Notes under the pieces: generated by a model
The model's input: only the letters and a program-made list of their open reading frames with translations
Told to the model about the DNA's origin: nothing
Database searches by the model: none
Translations under genes and position numbers: made by a program
Part shown: one piece after another, positions 1-7,844 of the stretch
Numbering within the stretch: position 1 is the first letter of the stretch
Layout of the letters: each line of letters starts with the position of its first letter
Assembly: GCF_019679435.2 (NCBI RefSeq)
Contig: NZ_CP139781.1
Span: forward strand, 5,824,001 to 5,888,000
DNA from: Actomonas aquatica
Lineage (GTDB): Bacteria > Verrucomicrobiota > Verrucomicrobiia > Opitutales > Opitutaceae
DNA length: 64,000 bases
Direction of reading: 5' to 3'

Positions 1-706
1 TCAGAAGACGTTGCAGAACATCTACGCGGTCAGAGCCGTAGCCTTGCTGCAGCCAGATTACGACCCGACCCGTTGCGTCGGGCGGCAGCAGACGAACTAC
101 GCGAAGGTCTGGATCCAGCGGCGGAGCATAGATCGGGTCGAGGAGTCCGTTGGCGTAAAATCGCGCGATTTGGTTGCGCGAATACCCGTCGATTTCGAAT
201 GCGTCCAAGGAGCGGATCACGAGTGATTGGTCACGCAGCACGACGGCTTGGGCGACAAACTCCTCCAGTTCGATCGGGGCGACCGCGGGATCAATGCTAC
301 CGTCCTCACGCAATTTGGTGAGTCGCTCCCAGGTGGGGATAGGCTGCGCGAAGTCGATGCCCGAGTAGTGGCGTCGCCATTGCACCCAAGCGCCTCCGTC
401 GGCCGTATGCGCCAACACGACCGGATACGTCGTGCGATCGGCGTCAGGCAGCGAAGGGTCCAGTTCACCGTTGGGGGTGAGCCGAGCCAGACCGGAATAC
501 CGGGCACCATTGATATGCGTGAAGGGGCGATCCGTGCTGTGGAGCCAGAAACGACCGGCGTTGTCGGCTGATGCCGACAACGAGTGTGGCGTTTCCTCGA
601 CGATCTCAGGGGCGAAGGTGGGGTCTTTCTCCCAGACTTGGGCTGACGCCGCTGCGGCGATCATCCCGAATCCGGCGAGGGACAGGCGGGGCAGGTGCAA
701 ATTCAT
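1..706 (-). CDS. Secreted delta-60-type repeat protein, C-terminus outside the window
   Basis: An open frame starts at the ATG at 706-704 and stays open to the left edge, giving 235 codons with the C-terminus missing. The first 22 or so residues look like a signal peptide (short basic start, hydrophobic stretch, then AASAQVW), so the product should be exported. The rest contains diverged repeats resembling delta-60 units: ARLTPNGELDPSLPD, KLREDGSIDPAVAP and ARFYANGLLDPIY, each a strand followed by NGxLDP or DGSIDP. Such repeats are known from large beta-propeller-like surface proteins, often of over 700 residues. No catalytic motif is visible in this part. It is divergent from lysS. The frame and signal peptide are seen directly; the repeat family assignment is from motif memory. 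Confidence 0.72.
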   Translation of the reverse strand, partial: MNLHLPRLSLAGFGMIAAAASAQVWEKDPTFAPEIVEETPHSLSASADNAGRFWLHSTDRPFTHINGARYSGLARLTPNGELDPSLPDADRTTYPVVLAHTADGGAWVQWRRHYSGIDFAQPIPTWERLTKLREDGSIDPAVAPIELEEFVAQAVVLRDQSLVIRSLDAFEIDGYSRNQIARFYANGLLDPIYAPPLDPDLRVVRLLPPDATGRVVIWLQQGYGSDRVDVLQRLL

Positions 707-847
707 CGGGAGGGGTGGGTTGCCGGCCAGCGCCTGAGTCATGGATATTCGGCTGGCGGGGCGCAAACCCTGTTTGGCGGGGGGCCGGAGACGCGGCTGC
801 CTTTGGGTTTGCCCTCGCAGGCGCGACTTTCCACGGTGGCCGATTCC

Positions 848-2323
848 ATGAGCGAGAAGACACCGGTAGATAATAGCCACGACCAACATGCCGTGCGGCG
901 GCAGAAGCTGGCCGAATTGCGCGCAATGGGCGACGACCCGTTTCGCAGCAACGTGACGCCCACTCACTTTTCGACCGACGCCAAAGCGCTCTACGTCGAG
1001 GGCGAGGACGAGACCGTCGAGGTCACCGTGGCCGGCCGCCTCATCACCTTCCGCGTGCAGGGCGGCAGCTCGTTCGTGAAGATCCAGGATCAGGCGGGCA
1101 TCATCCAGCTCTACTTCCGCAAGGACGTGCTCGGCGAGGAACGTTACCTCGTCTTCAAGAAGCAGTGCGACCTGGGCGACTACATCGGCGTGACCGGCAA
1201 GCTCTTCAAGACGAAGACCGGTGAGATCACCGTGCGCGTCGAGTCCTTCACCGTCGTGTCAAAGGCGCTCCGCCCGTTGCCCGAGAAGTGGCACGGCCTG
1301 TCCGACGCCGAGAAGGTTTATCGTCAGCGTTACCTCGACATGGTGGTCAACCAAGAGTCGCGCGAACGCCTCATCACACGCTCGAAGATCGTGTCGCAGA
1401 TCCGCCGCTTTTTGGAGGAGCGCAGCTTCCTCGAGGTCGAGACCCCGGTCCTGCAATCGGTGGCCGGTGGCGCGGCGGCGCGTCCGTTTGAGACTCACCA
1501 CAATGCGCTCGGCGTCGACTTCGTGCTGCGCATCTCGCTCGAGCTTTATCTGAAGCGCCTGCTCGTGGGCGGCATCGATCGCGTCTTCGAGATCGGCCGC
1601 AACTTCCGCAACGAGGGCATCTCCCCGCGCCACAATCCCGAGTTCACCATGCTCGAGGTGTATCAGGCCTACAGTGACTACCGCGGCATGATGACGCTGG
1701 TGAAGGACATGCTGCAGTCGATCTGCCGCGAGGTATTGGGCACGACCCGCATCAAGCACGCCGCCAGCGGCGAGGAGATCGAGTTTGACGGCGAGTGGCG
1801 TGAAGTCACCTACAAGGATTTGCTGCGCGAAGCCACCGGTGAACCGGGCTGGTTTGAACTCTCCAAGGAGGAGAAGATCACCAAGGCCGAAGCGCTGGGA
1901 TGCAAGGTCAACCCCGCGTGGGAAGACTACGAGGTCACCAACGAGATCTTCTCCAAGAAGATCGAGCCGACCCTCATTCAGCCGACTTTCGTCACCCACC
2001 TCCCCAAGGAGCTGTGCCCGTTGGCCAAGCTCAATCAGGAGGATCCGAGCGTGCTCGACGTGTTTGAGCTCACCATCGGCGGCATGGAAATCGCCCCGGC
2101 TTACAGCGAGCAGAACGATCCCGACGTGCAGCGCGCCATGTTTGAGGCGCAGGCCGGCGAAGAGACGCAGAAGGTCGACAACGACTTCCTGCTCGCGCTC
2201 GAGCACGGCATGCCCCCGGCGGGTGGCATGGGCATCGGTATCGATCGCCTCTGCATCCTGCTGACCGGCGCGGAAAGCATCCGCGACGTGATCCTGTTCC
2301 CGCAGCTGCGACCGGGCAGCTGA
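848..2323 (+). CDS. lysS: Lysyl-tRNA synthetase, class II
   Basis: Charges tRNA-Lys with lysine in the cytoplasm. The 491-residue length is usual for bacterial LysS. An N-terminal OB-fold anticodon-binding domain (about residues 55-165) precedes the class II catalytic core. Motif 2 is visible as FRNEGISPRHNPEFTMLE and motif 3 as GMGIGIDRLCILLTG near the C-terminus. The frame is open further upstream, but the ATG at 848 (MSEKTPVDN) matches the expected N-terminus, while the upstream extension looks like translated non-coding DNA and would overlap the divergent gene's start. Confidence 0.96.
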   Translation: MSEKTPVDNSHDQHAVRRQKLAELRAMGDDPFRSNVTPTHFSTDAKALYVEGEDETVEVTVAGRLITFRVQGGSSFVKIQDQAGIIQLYFRKDVLGEERYLVFKKQCDLGDYIGVTGKLFKTKTGEITVRVESFTVVSKALRPLPEKWHGLSDAEKVYRQRYLDMVVNQESRERLITRSKIVSQIRRFLEERSFLEVETPVLQSVAGGAAARPFETHHNALGVDFVLRISLELYLKRLLVGGIDRVFEIGRNFRNEGISPRHNPEFTMLEVYQAYSDYRGMMTLVKDMLQSICREVLGTTRIKHAASGEEIEFDGEWREVTYKDLLREATGEPGWFELSKEEKITKAEALGCKVNPAWEDYEVTNEIFSKKIEPTLIQPTFVTHLPKELCPLAKLNQEDPSVLDVFELTIGGMEIAPAYSEQNDPDVQRAMFEAQAGEETQKVDNDFLLALEHGMPPAGGMGIGIDRLCILLTGAESIRDVILFPQLRPGS

Positions 2324-2337
2324 GCTGCGCCGAGCGT

Positions 2338-2420
2338 TCAGCCTTCAGCGATCAGCAGTCAGCTGCTGACGGAACCTTTGATGAATATGGCTGACAGCTA
2401 AGGGCTGATCGCTGATCGCT
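2338..2420. repeat. Inverted array of TCAGCNN / GCTGANN heptads
   Basis: Four consecutive heptads TCAGCCT, TCAGCGA, TCAGCAG, TCAGCTG occupy 2338-2365. After a 24-base spacer the complementary array GCTGACA, GCTAAGG, GCTGATC, GCTGATC occupies 2390-2417. The arms can pair as a long imperfect hairpin in register. It fills the gap between lysS and the downstream permease and ends 5 bases before that gene's GTG. It may be a dispersed repeat or may end the lysS transcript; there is no convincing T-run. Confidence 0.7.
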
Positions 2421-2425
2421 TTTCC

Positions 2426-3664
2426 GTGCCCTGGTCCCTCTATCTCGCCCTTAAACAGCTATTCCCGTCGGGGAAGCGGTTTCCGTTTTTTACGGCGATC
2501 TCGATGCTGGGGGTGATGCTGGGCGTGGCGCTGCTGATTGTCTCGATCAGCGTGATGGGCGGCTTCGGCCGGGAGATCCGTCGCATGATCGTGGATACGC
2601 AGGGGGAGGTGCAGGTGCGTTCACGCGGGTTTTTGCCCAACAACGCAGACGTCATCGCGACGATCACCGATTCGCCCGACGTGGTGGGCGTGACGCCGTT
2701 TGCGGAGGGCGTGGTGATGTTGGAATACAACTACAAGCCGACCTTCCCGGGCATGCAGGGCATCGACGTGAACCGCATCAACTCGGTGGTGCCGCTGGCC
2801 GACTACGTGCGGGTCGGTTCGCTCGACGATCTCGACGACGATTCGATCATCCTGAGTTCACGACTGGCGTATTCGATCGGCGCGACGTTGGGCAGCGTGG
2901 TCGAGGTGTATTCGCCGCTGCTGCTGGAGAAGATGAAGGGCGACGAGGTGATGTTGCCGCGTGAGTTGGAGGTCGTGGGCATCTTCGAGATCGGTCATCA
3001 ATCCCTCGATAGCAGCACGGTCTTGGTGACGTTGCGGCGCATGCAGGAGCTCTACGGGCTGGGCGACGAGGTGCACGGTTACAGCGTGAAACTGCGCGAC
3101 GGCGTGGATCCGGATCGGGCGGCGCGCGGACTCAATGCGACCTTGCCGGAGGTCGCGCCGGGCGCGTTTGCGCGGTCGTGGATGGATTCGAATCAGGACT
3201 TCCTCTTCGTGGTGCAGCTGGAGAAGAACATGATCTTTTTCCTGCTGCTGTTCATCATCGTGGTGGCGGCGTTTTCGGTCACGAGTTCGCTGCTCATTTC
3301 GGTGGTGCGCAAGACGCGCGAGATCGGGCTGCTCGGGGCGATGGGCGGGCGGGCGCGGGACGTCGCGCTGTGCTTCTGCTGGCAGGCGCTCATCATCGGT
3401 CTGGCCGGCACGGGGGCGGGCGTGGCGCTCGGTTTCACCGTGCTGCATTTCCGCAACGACATGATCGCGCTCTTTACGCGGCTGACCGGCAGCGAGGAGG
3501 CGTTGTTGCGCTTTTATGAATTCAGCAATCTGCCGGCCTACCTCTCTAATCAGGATCTCAGCCTGATCGTGGGCGCGGCCATTCTCATCTCGGCGCTGGC
3601 GGGCATCCTGCCGGCGTGGCGAGCGGCGCGACTGCAACCGGTGGAGGCCCTGCGATCCGAATGA
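2426..3664 (+). CDS. LolC/LolE-type ABC transporter permease (FtsX-like)
   Basis: A 412-residue inner-membrane permease of the lipoprotein-release (LolCDE) or MacB-like family. One membrane segment lies near the N-terminus (FFTAISMLGVMLGVALLIV), followed by a roughly 230-residue periplasmic MacB-type domain, then three C-terminal membrane segments (about residues 270-400). The last part ends in LPAWRAARLQPVEALRSE, typical of FtsX permeases. It overlaps the next gene, an ATPase, by ATGA, so the two form a transporter. The start is a GTG at 2426 with no clear ribosome-binding site; the next in-frame ATG would cut into the first membrane segment. A single permease suggests a homodimer (LolF-like) or a partner elsewhere. 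Confidence 0.88.
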   Translation: MPWSLYLALKQLFPSGKRFPFFTAISMLGVMLGVALLIVSISVMGGFGREIRRMIVDTQGEVQVRSRGFLPNNADVIATITDSPDVVGVTPFAEGVVMLEYNYKPTFPGMQGIDVNRINSVVPLADYVRVGSLDDLDDDSIILSSRLAYSIGATLGSVVEVYSPLLLEKMKGDEVMLPRELEVVGIFEIGHQSLDSSTVLVTLRRMQELYGLGDEVHGYSVKLRDGVDPDRAARGLNATLPEVAPGAFARSWMDSNQDFLFVVQLEKNMIFFLLLFIIVVAAFSVTSSLLISVVRKTREIGLLGAMGGRARDVALCFCWQALIIGLAGTGAGVALGFTVLHFRNDMIALFTRLTGSEEALLRFYEFSNLPAYLSNQDLSLIVGAAILISALAGILPAWRAARLQPVEALRSE

Positions 3665-4347
3665 GTGCGGCGACTTCCAGTGCGAGTGCGAATGCGGTGT
3701 TGGCGGCGCGTGGCGTGGCGAAGTCGTTTGTGAGCGGCGAGCGCAAGCTGCAGGTGTTGCAGGATGTCGCGATCGAGGTGTTGGCGGGAGAGAGTGTGAG
3801 CATCCGCGGCGAATCGGGCTCGGGCAAATCGACCCTGCTGCATCTGCTGGCCGGACTGGACACGGTGGATGGCGGCGAAGTGCGGTGGGGCGGCAGCGCC
3901 AAACTCGATGCGGCGCGTCGCGGCCGTTTCCTCGGCATGGTGTTTCAGTCCTTCTACCTGATCCCGGAACTCACCGCGCTCGACAACGTGCTCATGGCGG
4001 CGCGCATGGTGGGCCGCGTAGGCAAAACCGAACGGGCGCGGGCGGCGGAGTTGTTGTTGCGAGTGGGTTTGGCGGAGCGAGCGCAGCATGTGCCGGCCAA
4101 ACTTTCGGGCGGGGAACGTCAGCGGGTGGCGGTGGCGCGGGCGTTGATGAACCGACCGGAGTTGCTGTTGGCCGATGAGCCGACGGGCAATCTGGACGAG
4201 CGCACCGGCGACGAAGTGATCAACCTGTTGCTGCAGCTTTGCCGGGAAACGCAGACCACGCTGGTGCTGGTCACGCACAACCCGGCGCACGCGGCGCGCA
4301 CGGATCGGCAGTTGGTGCTGCACGAGGGGCGGCTGGGGGAGGCGTAG
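3661..4347 (+). CDS. lolD: LolD-type ABC transporter ATP-binding protein
   Basis: A 228-residue ATPase that should energise the upstream permease, probably for lipoprotein release from the inner membrane. Walker A is GESGSGKSTLL, the Q-loop follows in FQSFYLIPELTALDNV, the signature is LSGGERQRVAVARAL and Walker B is LLLADEPTGNLD, with the switch His in VLVTHN. These features and the length match the LolD/MacB/FtsE family. The ATG at 3661 overlaps the permease stop; the frame is open upstream, but there it runs antiparallel to permease sequence and is not used. Confidence 0.9.
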   Translation: MSAATSSASANAVLAARGVAKSFVSGERKLQVLQDVAIEVLAGESVSIRGESGSGKSTLLHLLAGLDTVDGGEVRWGGSAKLDAARRGRFLGMVFQSFYLIPELTALDNVLMAARMVGRVGKTERARAAELLLRVGLAERAQHVPAKLSGGERQRVAVARALMNRPELLLADEPTGNLDERTGDEVINLLLQLCRETQTTLVLVTHNPAHAARTDRQLVLHEGRLGEA

Positions 4348-4380
4348 GTCGAGGCCCGGGGCTGAGGCCGAGGGGCAGGG

Positions 4381-4406
4381 GTAGCGCGAGCAAGCTCGCG
4401 GCCTAC
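4381..4406. repeat. Single REP-like palindrome, GTAG head on both strands
   Basis: GTAG is followed by an imperfect palindrome built on GCGAGCAAGCTCGC and closed by CTAC, so either strand reads GTAG plus hairpin. It lies between two convergent genes. The same core recurs in the array at 47054-47649. Confidence 0.75.
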
Positions 4407-4417
4407 GGTTGGGCGAT

Positions 4418-4855
4418 TCACCCGCCGATCTCTTTGGCCATGGCGCGGTGAGGGATGCCGAAGGCGGTGGGGGCGGGGCCGGTATCCACAAAACCGTTAC
4501 TGGCATAAAAGGGGATCGCGGTTTCGCGGGCGTTGAGCTTCAGCCGGCGGTAACCGCGGCGCACGGCTTCGGCCTCAAGTCCACGCAGAATGACGCTGCC
4601 CAGACCCTGTCCGCGGTGGGTGTCGGCGACCGCCATGTAGCGCACTTGGCCGATACCGGGTTCGGGTTCGTGCAGACGGCCGGCAGCGATGGGCGTGCCG
4701 TCGGTATCGTCGCGCAGCATGAGGTGGAACGCGATGGCATCGTGGTCGTCCTGTTCGGATCCGCGCGGTTGGTCCCAAGGCTGGCGGAGGACCCGCCAGC
4801 GCAGGTCGAAGTAAGCGGCTAGATCGGCGGGGGAGGAGGGAGTGGTCGGCGTCAT
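4418..4855 (-). CDS. GNAT-family N-acetyltransferase
   Basis: A 145-residue protein with the acetyl-CoA binding motif VRYMAVADTHRGQGLGSVIL (pyrophosphate loop RGQGLGS) and the C-terminal FYASNGFVDTG strand typical of GNAT enzymes. The substrate cannot be told from the sequence. The start at 4855 (MTPTTPSSPADLAAYF) is chosen because the domain's RWRVLRQPW helix begins shortly after it; the frame is open for 60 more codons upstream, through low-quality Arg-rich sequence. It converges on lolD. Confidence 0.8.
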   Translation of the reverse strand: MTPTTPSSPADLAAYFDLRWRVLRQPWDQPRGSEQDDHDAIAFHLMLRDDTDGTPIAAGRLHEPEPGIGQVRYMAVADTHRGQGLGSVILRGLEAEAVRRGYRRLKLNARETAIPFYASNGFVDTGPAPTAFGIPHRAMAKEIGG

Positions 4856-4996
4856 CGGCGGAGGCGGAATGTGGCGGAGCGCGCGGGCCTTGTCACGTTC
4901 GCGCGTTGAGCGTTCAGCCAGATGTGGTGAGCGGCGGAGGCTAAGCTCTTGGCAGCGGTCGGCGAGCGAGGCAGGCTGAGGGTCCCCTGTCTCCCC

Positions 4997-7582
4997 ATGT
5001 TGCAGCCCTGTTCTTCCCTTCGTCGTTTTGCTCAACTCAGCCTTTTACCGGTCGTCGCGCTTTGCGTCAGCGCCGGTGAAATCAAATTGGAGCGCGACTC
5101 CGCGGAGGGCGTGTATTGGGCGGGCGCCAAACCGACCTGGACGGTGCGTTGGGTGGCTGATGCCGCACAATCCGACGAAGCACCGCCGACGGATGCGCAT
5201 TTTAAATTTTTGCGCGGTGGCGCGACCGAAGTGTTGGGTGGCCTCATCATGTGGGAGCGTGATCAAACCACCGCGTTGACGGTGAAGATTGATCGGCCGG
5301 ACTCGATGCTACTGGAGGTGCGCTGGACGGACGACGAAGGCGAGGAACAGGTGGTGCGCAGTGGGGCGATTGCCTCGCCGCAGAACATCCAGTCCGCGGT
5401 GGGCGCGCCGGATGATTTTGACGCGTTCTGGGCGGCGAAGTTGGCGGAGCTGGCAGCGGTGTCGGCGAACACACGACTGACGTCGGTCGAGACGGAGGCC
5501 GAGGGGGTCGACTACTGGCACCTCACGATGGACAACATCCGGGGCTCACACATCAACGGTCAGTTGGCGCGGCCGGAGGGCGACGAGAAACTGCCCGCAT
5601 TGCTGATTGTGCAGTGGGCGGGGGTGTATGGCCTGAAGCCTGATTGGGTGACGGAGCGGGCGGAGGAGGGTTGGCTCACGCTCAATATCCTGCCGCATGA
5701 TTTGCCGATCGATGAGCCGGAGGCGTTTTACGAGGCGCAGCGCGAAGGGCCGCTCAAGGACTATTGGGAGATCGGTAATGACGATCCGGATACGAGCTAT
5801 TTCCTGCGCATGTATCTGTCGTGCTACCGCGCGGTCGAATACCTGAAGTCGCGGCCGGATTGGAATGGCGAGACCCTGGTGGTGATGGGCACGAGTCAGG
5901 GCGGGCAGCAGACTTTTGTGACGGCGGGACTGCACCCGGATATCACGGCAGCGTTGGCCTTGGTGCCGGCTGGGGCCGACATGCTGGCGCCGGAGCAGGG
6001 ACGTGAGCCGGCGTTTCCGCGTTGGTATGAAAAGACCGAAGCGCGCTCGGCCGTGGCGGTGCGGGAGGCGAGCCGCTACTACGACATCGCCAACTTTGCG
6101 TCGCGCATCCGGGCGCCGATGTTGGTGGGCGTGGGGTTGCAGGATACGGTGTGTCCGCCGGCGGGCGTGTATGCTGCGATCAATCAGGTGCCGAGTTATA
6201 CCGAGGTGGTCGTGCTGCCGGAGTCGGGGCACCAGAACGTGAACGATTCACAGGCGGAGTATTATCGGCGTTCGAATGAAAACTGGTTGCCGGCGCTGCA
6301 GCGCGGACAACTTCCGCCGCAGAAACTGACCAACGCGACGGCGCGGCGGGCGATGCTGGATAAGTTGGGCATCGACGACACGCGGCCGGGGGCGGATCCG
6401 AACAACCCGGACTCGCCGAATGCGGTGAATTACGACGAAAGCAAAGCGACCCGTTTCCCCGATCTGCCGGATCCGCTTACGACCGAAGCGGGTGAACCGG
6501 TGGAAACGGCCGAGGCCTGGTGGCAGGTGCGTCGTCCGGAGATCGTGGCGCAGTTTGAGAGCGAGGTTTATGGGCACATCCCGGCCGGGGTGCCGGAGGT
6601 GACGTGGGTGGTGGTGGACGAATACCCCGAGCGAAAAGGCCCGTTCGAGGTCATCACGCGGCGCTTGGAAGGGCGGCTGGACAACAGCGCGTATCCGTTT
6701 GTCGAGGTGGCGATCGCGCTTACGGTCAGCGTGCGGGCGGATGCGACGGGGGCGGTGCCGGCGGTGTTAAACTTTGGTTGGCCGCCTGCGATCATGGCGA
6801 TGTTCCCGCGGCCGCCGGGACCGACGTGGGAGGAAGAGGTGTTGGCCCGCGGCTGGGCGTCGGCGTCGATGGTGCCGACGAGTTTTCAGGCCGACAACGG
6901 TGCGGGCATCAATCAGGGCGTGATCGGCCTCACGGCCAAGGGGCAGATTCGGGCGCCGGATGAATGGGGGGCGCTGCGGGCGTGGGCCTGGGGCGCCAGT
7001 CGTTGTCTGGACTTTTTCGAGACGGATGCGGCGGTCGATGGCGACAAGGTCGTGCTCGAAGGGCTGTCGCGCTACGGCAAGGCGGTCGCGGTCGCGATGG
7101 CTTTTGACGAGCGTTTCCCGGTGGCGTTCATCGGCTCGTCGGGCGCGGGCGGCGGCAAGTTGCTGCGCCGCGATTTTGGCGAGCGGGTGGAGAACTTGGC
7201 GGGCGACTACGCCAACCATTGGATGGCCGGCAACTTCATGAAGTATGCGGGCCCGCTGGATTGGGATGACCTGCCGGTGGACGCGCACGAGTTGCTCGCG
7301 CTGTGTGCGCCGCGACCGATTTTTATCAGCGTTGGTGCAAGTGAGGTGGAGGGCCATTGGCTCGATCACCGCGGCATGTTCCTGGCGGGCGTGGAAGCCG
7401 GGCCGGTTTACGAGCTGCTCGGCCAGAAGAGCCTCGGCACGGCGGAGTATCCGGACGAAGGCGTGGCCATCGACGGCGGCGAGATCGCTTGGCGGCAGCA
7501 TCACGGTGGTCACACGACGCTGCCGAATTGGTCGGCGTTTTTCGACTGGGTGTCGCGGTATATTCCGGTGGAGGCGCCGTAG
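4997..7582 (+). CDS. Secreted two-domain carbohydrate esterase: CE7 acetyl esterase plus CE15 glucuronoyl esterase
   Basis: An 861-residue exported protein with two esterase domains. A signal peptide (about residues 1-26, ending CVSA) follows the ATG at 4997. After a beta-rich region comes a CE7/AXE1-like alpha/beta hydrolase (about 120-430) with Ser300 in GTSQGG, Asp383 in GLQDTVCPP and His412 in SGHQN. A second domain (about 510-855) resembles CE15: Ser691 lies in GLSRYGKA, followed by IGSSGAGG, with candidate His residues 835-839 in RQHHGGH. CE7 removes acetyl groups from xylan or xylo-oligosaccharides; CE15 cuts ester bonds between glucuronoyl groups and lignin. The nearby GH51 gene fits an arabinoxylan context. 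The CE15 acidic residue was not assigned. Confidence 0.82.
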   Translation: MLQPCSSLRRFAQLSLLPVVALCVSAGEIKLERDSAEGVYWAGAKPTWTVRWVADAAQSDEAPPTDAHFKFLRGGATEVLGGLIMWERDQTTALTVKIDRPDSMLLEVRWTDDEGEEQVVRSGAIASPQNIQSAVGAPDDFDAFWAAKLAELAAVSANTRLTSVETEAEGVDYWHLTMDNIRGSHINGQLARPEGDEKLPALLIVQWAGVYGLKPDWVTERAEEGWLTLNILPHDLPIDEPEAFYEAQREGPLKDYWEIGNDDPDTSYFLRMYLSCYRAVEYLKSRPDWNGETLVVMGTSQGGQQTFVTAGLHPDITAALALVPAGADMLAPEQGREPAFPRWYEKTEARSAVAVREASRYYDIANFASRIRAPMLVGVGLQDTVCPPAGVYAAINQVPSYTEVVVLPESGHQNVNDSQAEYYRRSNENWLPALQRGQLPPQKLTNATARRAMLDKLGIDDTRPGADPNNPDSPNAVNYDESKATRFPDLPDPLTTEAGEPVETAEAWWQVRRPEIVAQFESEVYGHIPAGVPEVTWVVVDEYPERKGPFEVITRRLEGRLDNSAYPFVEVAIALTVSVRADATGAVPAVLNFGWPPAIMAMFPRPPGPTWEEEVLARGWASASMVPTSFQADNGAGINQGVIGLTAKGQIRAPDEWGALRAWAWGASRCLDFFETDAAVDGDKVVLEGLSRYGKAVAVAMAFDERFPVAFIGSSGAGGGKLLRRDFGERVENLAGDYANHWMAGNFMKYAGPLDWDDLPVDAHELLALCAPRPIFISVGASEVEGHWLDHRGMFLAGVEAGPVYELLGQKSLGTAEYPDEGVAIDGGEIAWRQHHGGHTTLPNWSAFFDWVSRYIPVEAP

Positions 7583-7634
7583 CGCACGGAGTGCCTGATT
7601 GACGAGAGCCCTCCTTCGCGAGGCTTCGGCGGGC

Positions 7635-7663
7635 AGTTTTGAACTCGATTCGAATTCAAAACT
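7635..7663 (-). terminator. Hairpin downstream of tRNA-Thr
   Basis: A perfect 9-base inverted repeat, AGTTTTGAA at 7635 and TTCAAAACT at 7655, immediately follows the tRNA 3' end on the minus strand. It probably ends or processes the tRNA transcript. Confidence 0.5.
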
Positions 7664-7738
7664 GGAGCCGCTTGTCGGACTCGAACCGACGACCTGCTCA
7701 TTACGAATGAGCTGCTCTACCAACTGAGCTAAAGCGGC
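7663..7738 (-). tRNA. tRNA-Thr (anticodon CGT)
   Basis: Read on the minus strand, the sequence folds as a full cloverleaf. The acceptor stem is GCCGCTT with AAGCGGC, the D-arm is GCTC AGTTGGTA GAGC, and the anticodon stem GCTCA/TGAGC carries the loop TTCGTAA. The T-arm includes GGTTCGAGTCC, and CCA is encoded. Anticodon CGT reads ACG. Confidence 0.95.
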
Positions 7739-7844
7739 GCTGTAGGGATGAGGGAGAAAACCCGCGCGCTAGGGCAGCGCAAGCCTTGTTTTGGGAGGGG
7801 GACGGACCGGCCTGACTGCGGAGGCGAAACTCCCGTCCGGCAGG

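Noticed and set aside
6767..7723. Minus-strand open frame starting in the tRNA-Thr gene
   Set aside because: Its first codons are the translated tRNA; it lies opposite the CE15 domain.
7739..7844. Terminator hairpin after the GH51 gene
   Set aside because: Pairing between GACCTGCCGGAC and the GGCCGGTC region is interrupted by several mismatches and has no clear T-run.
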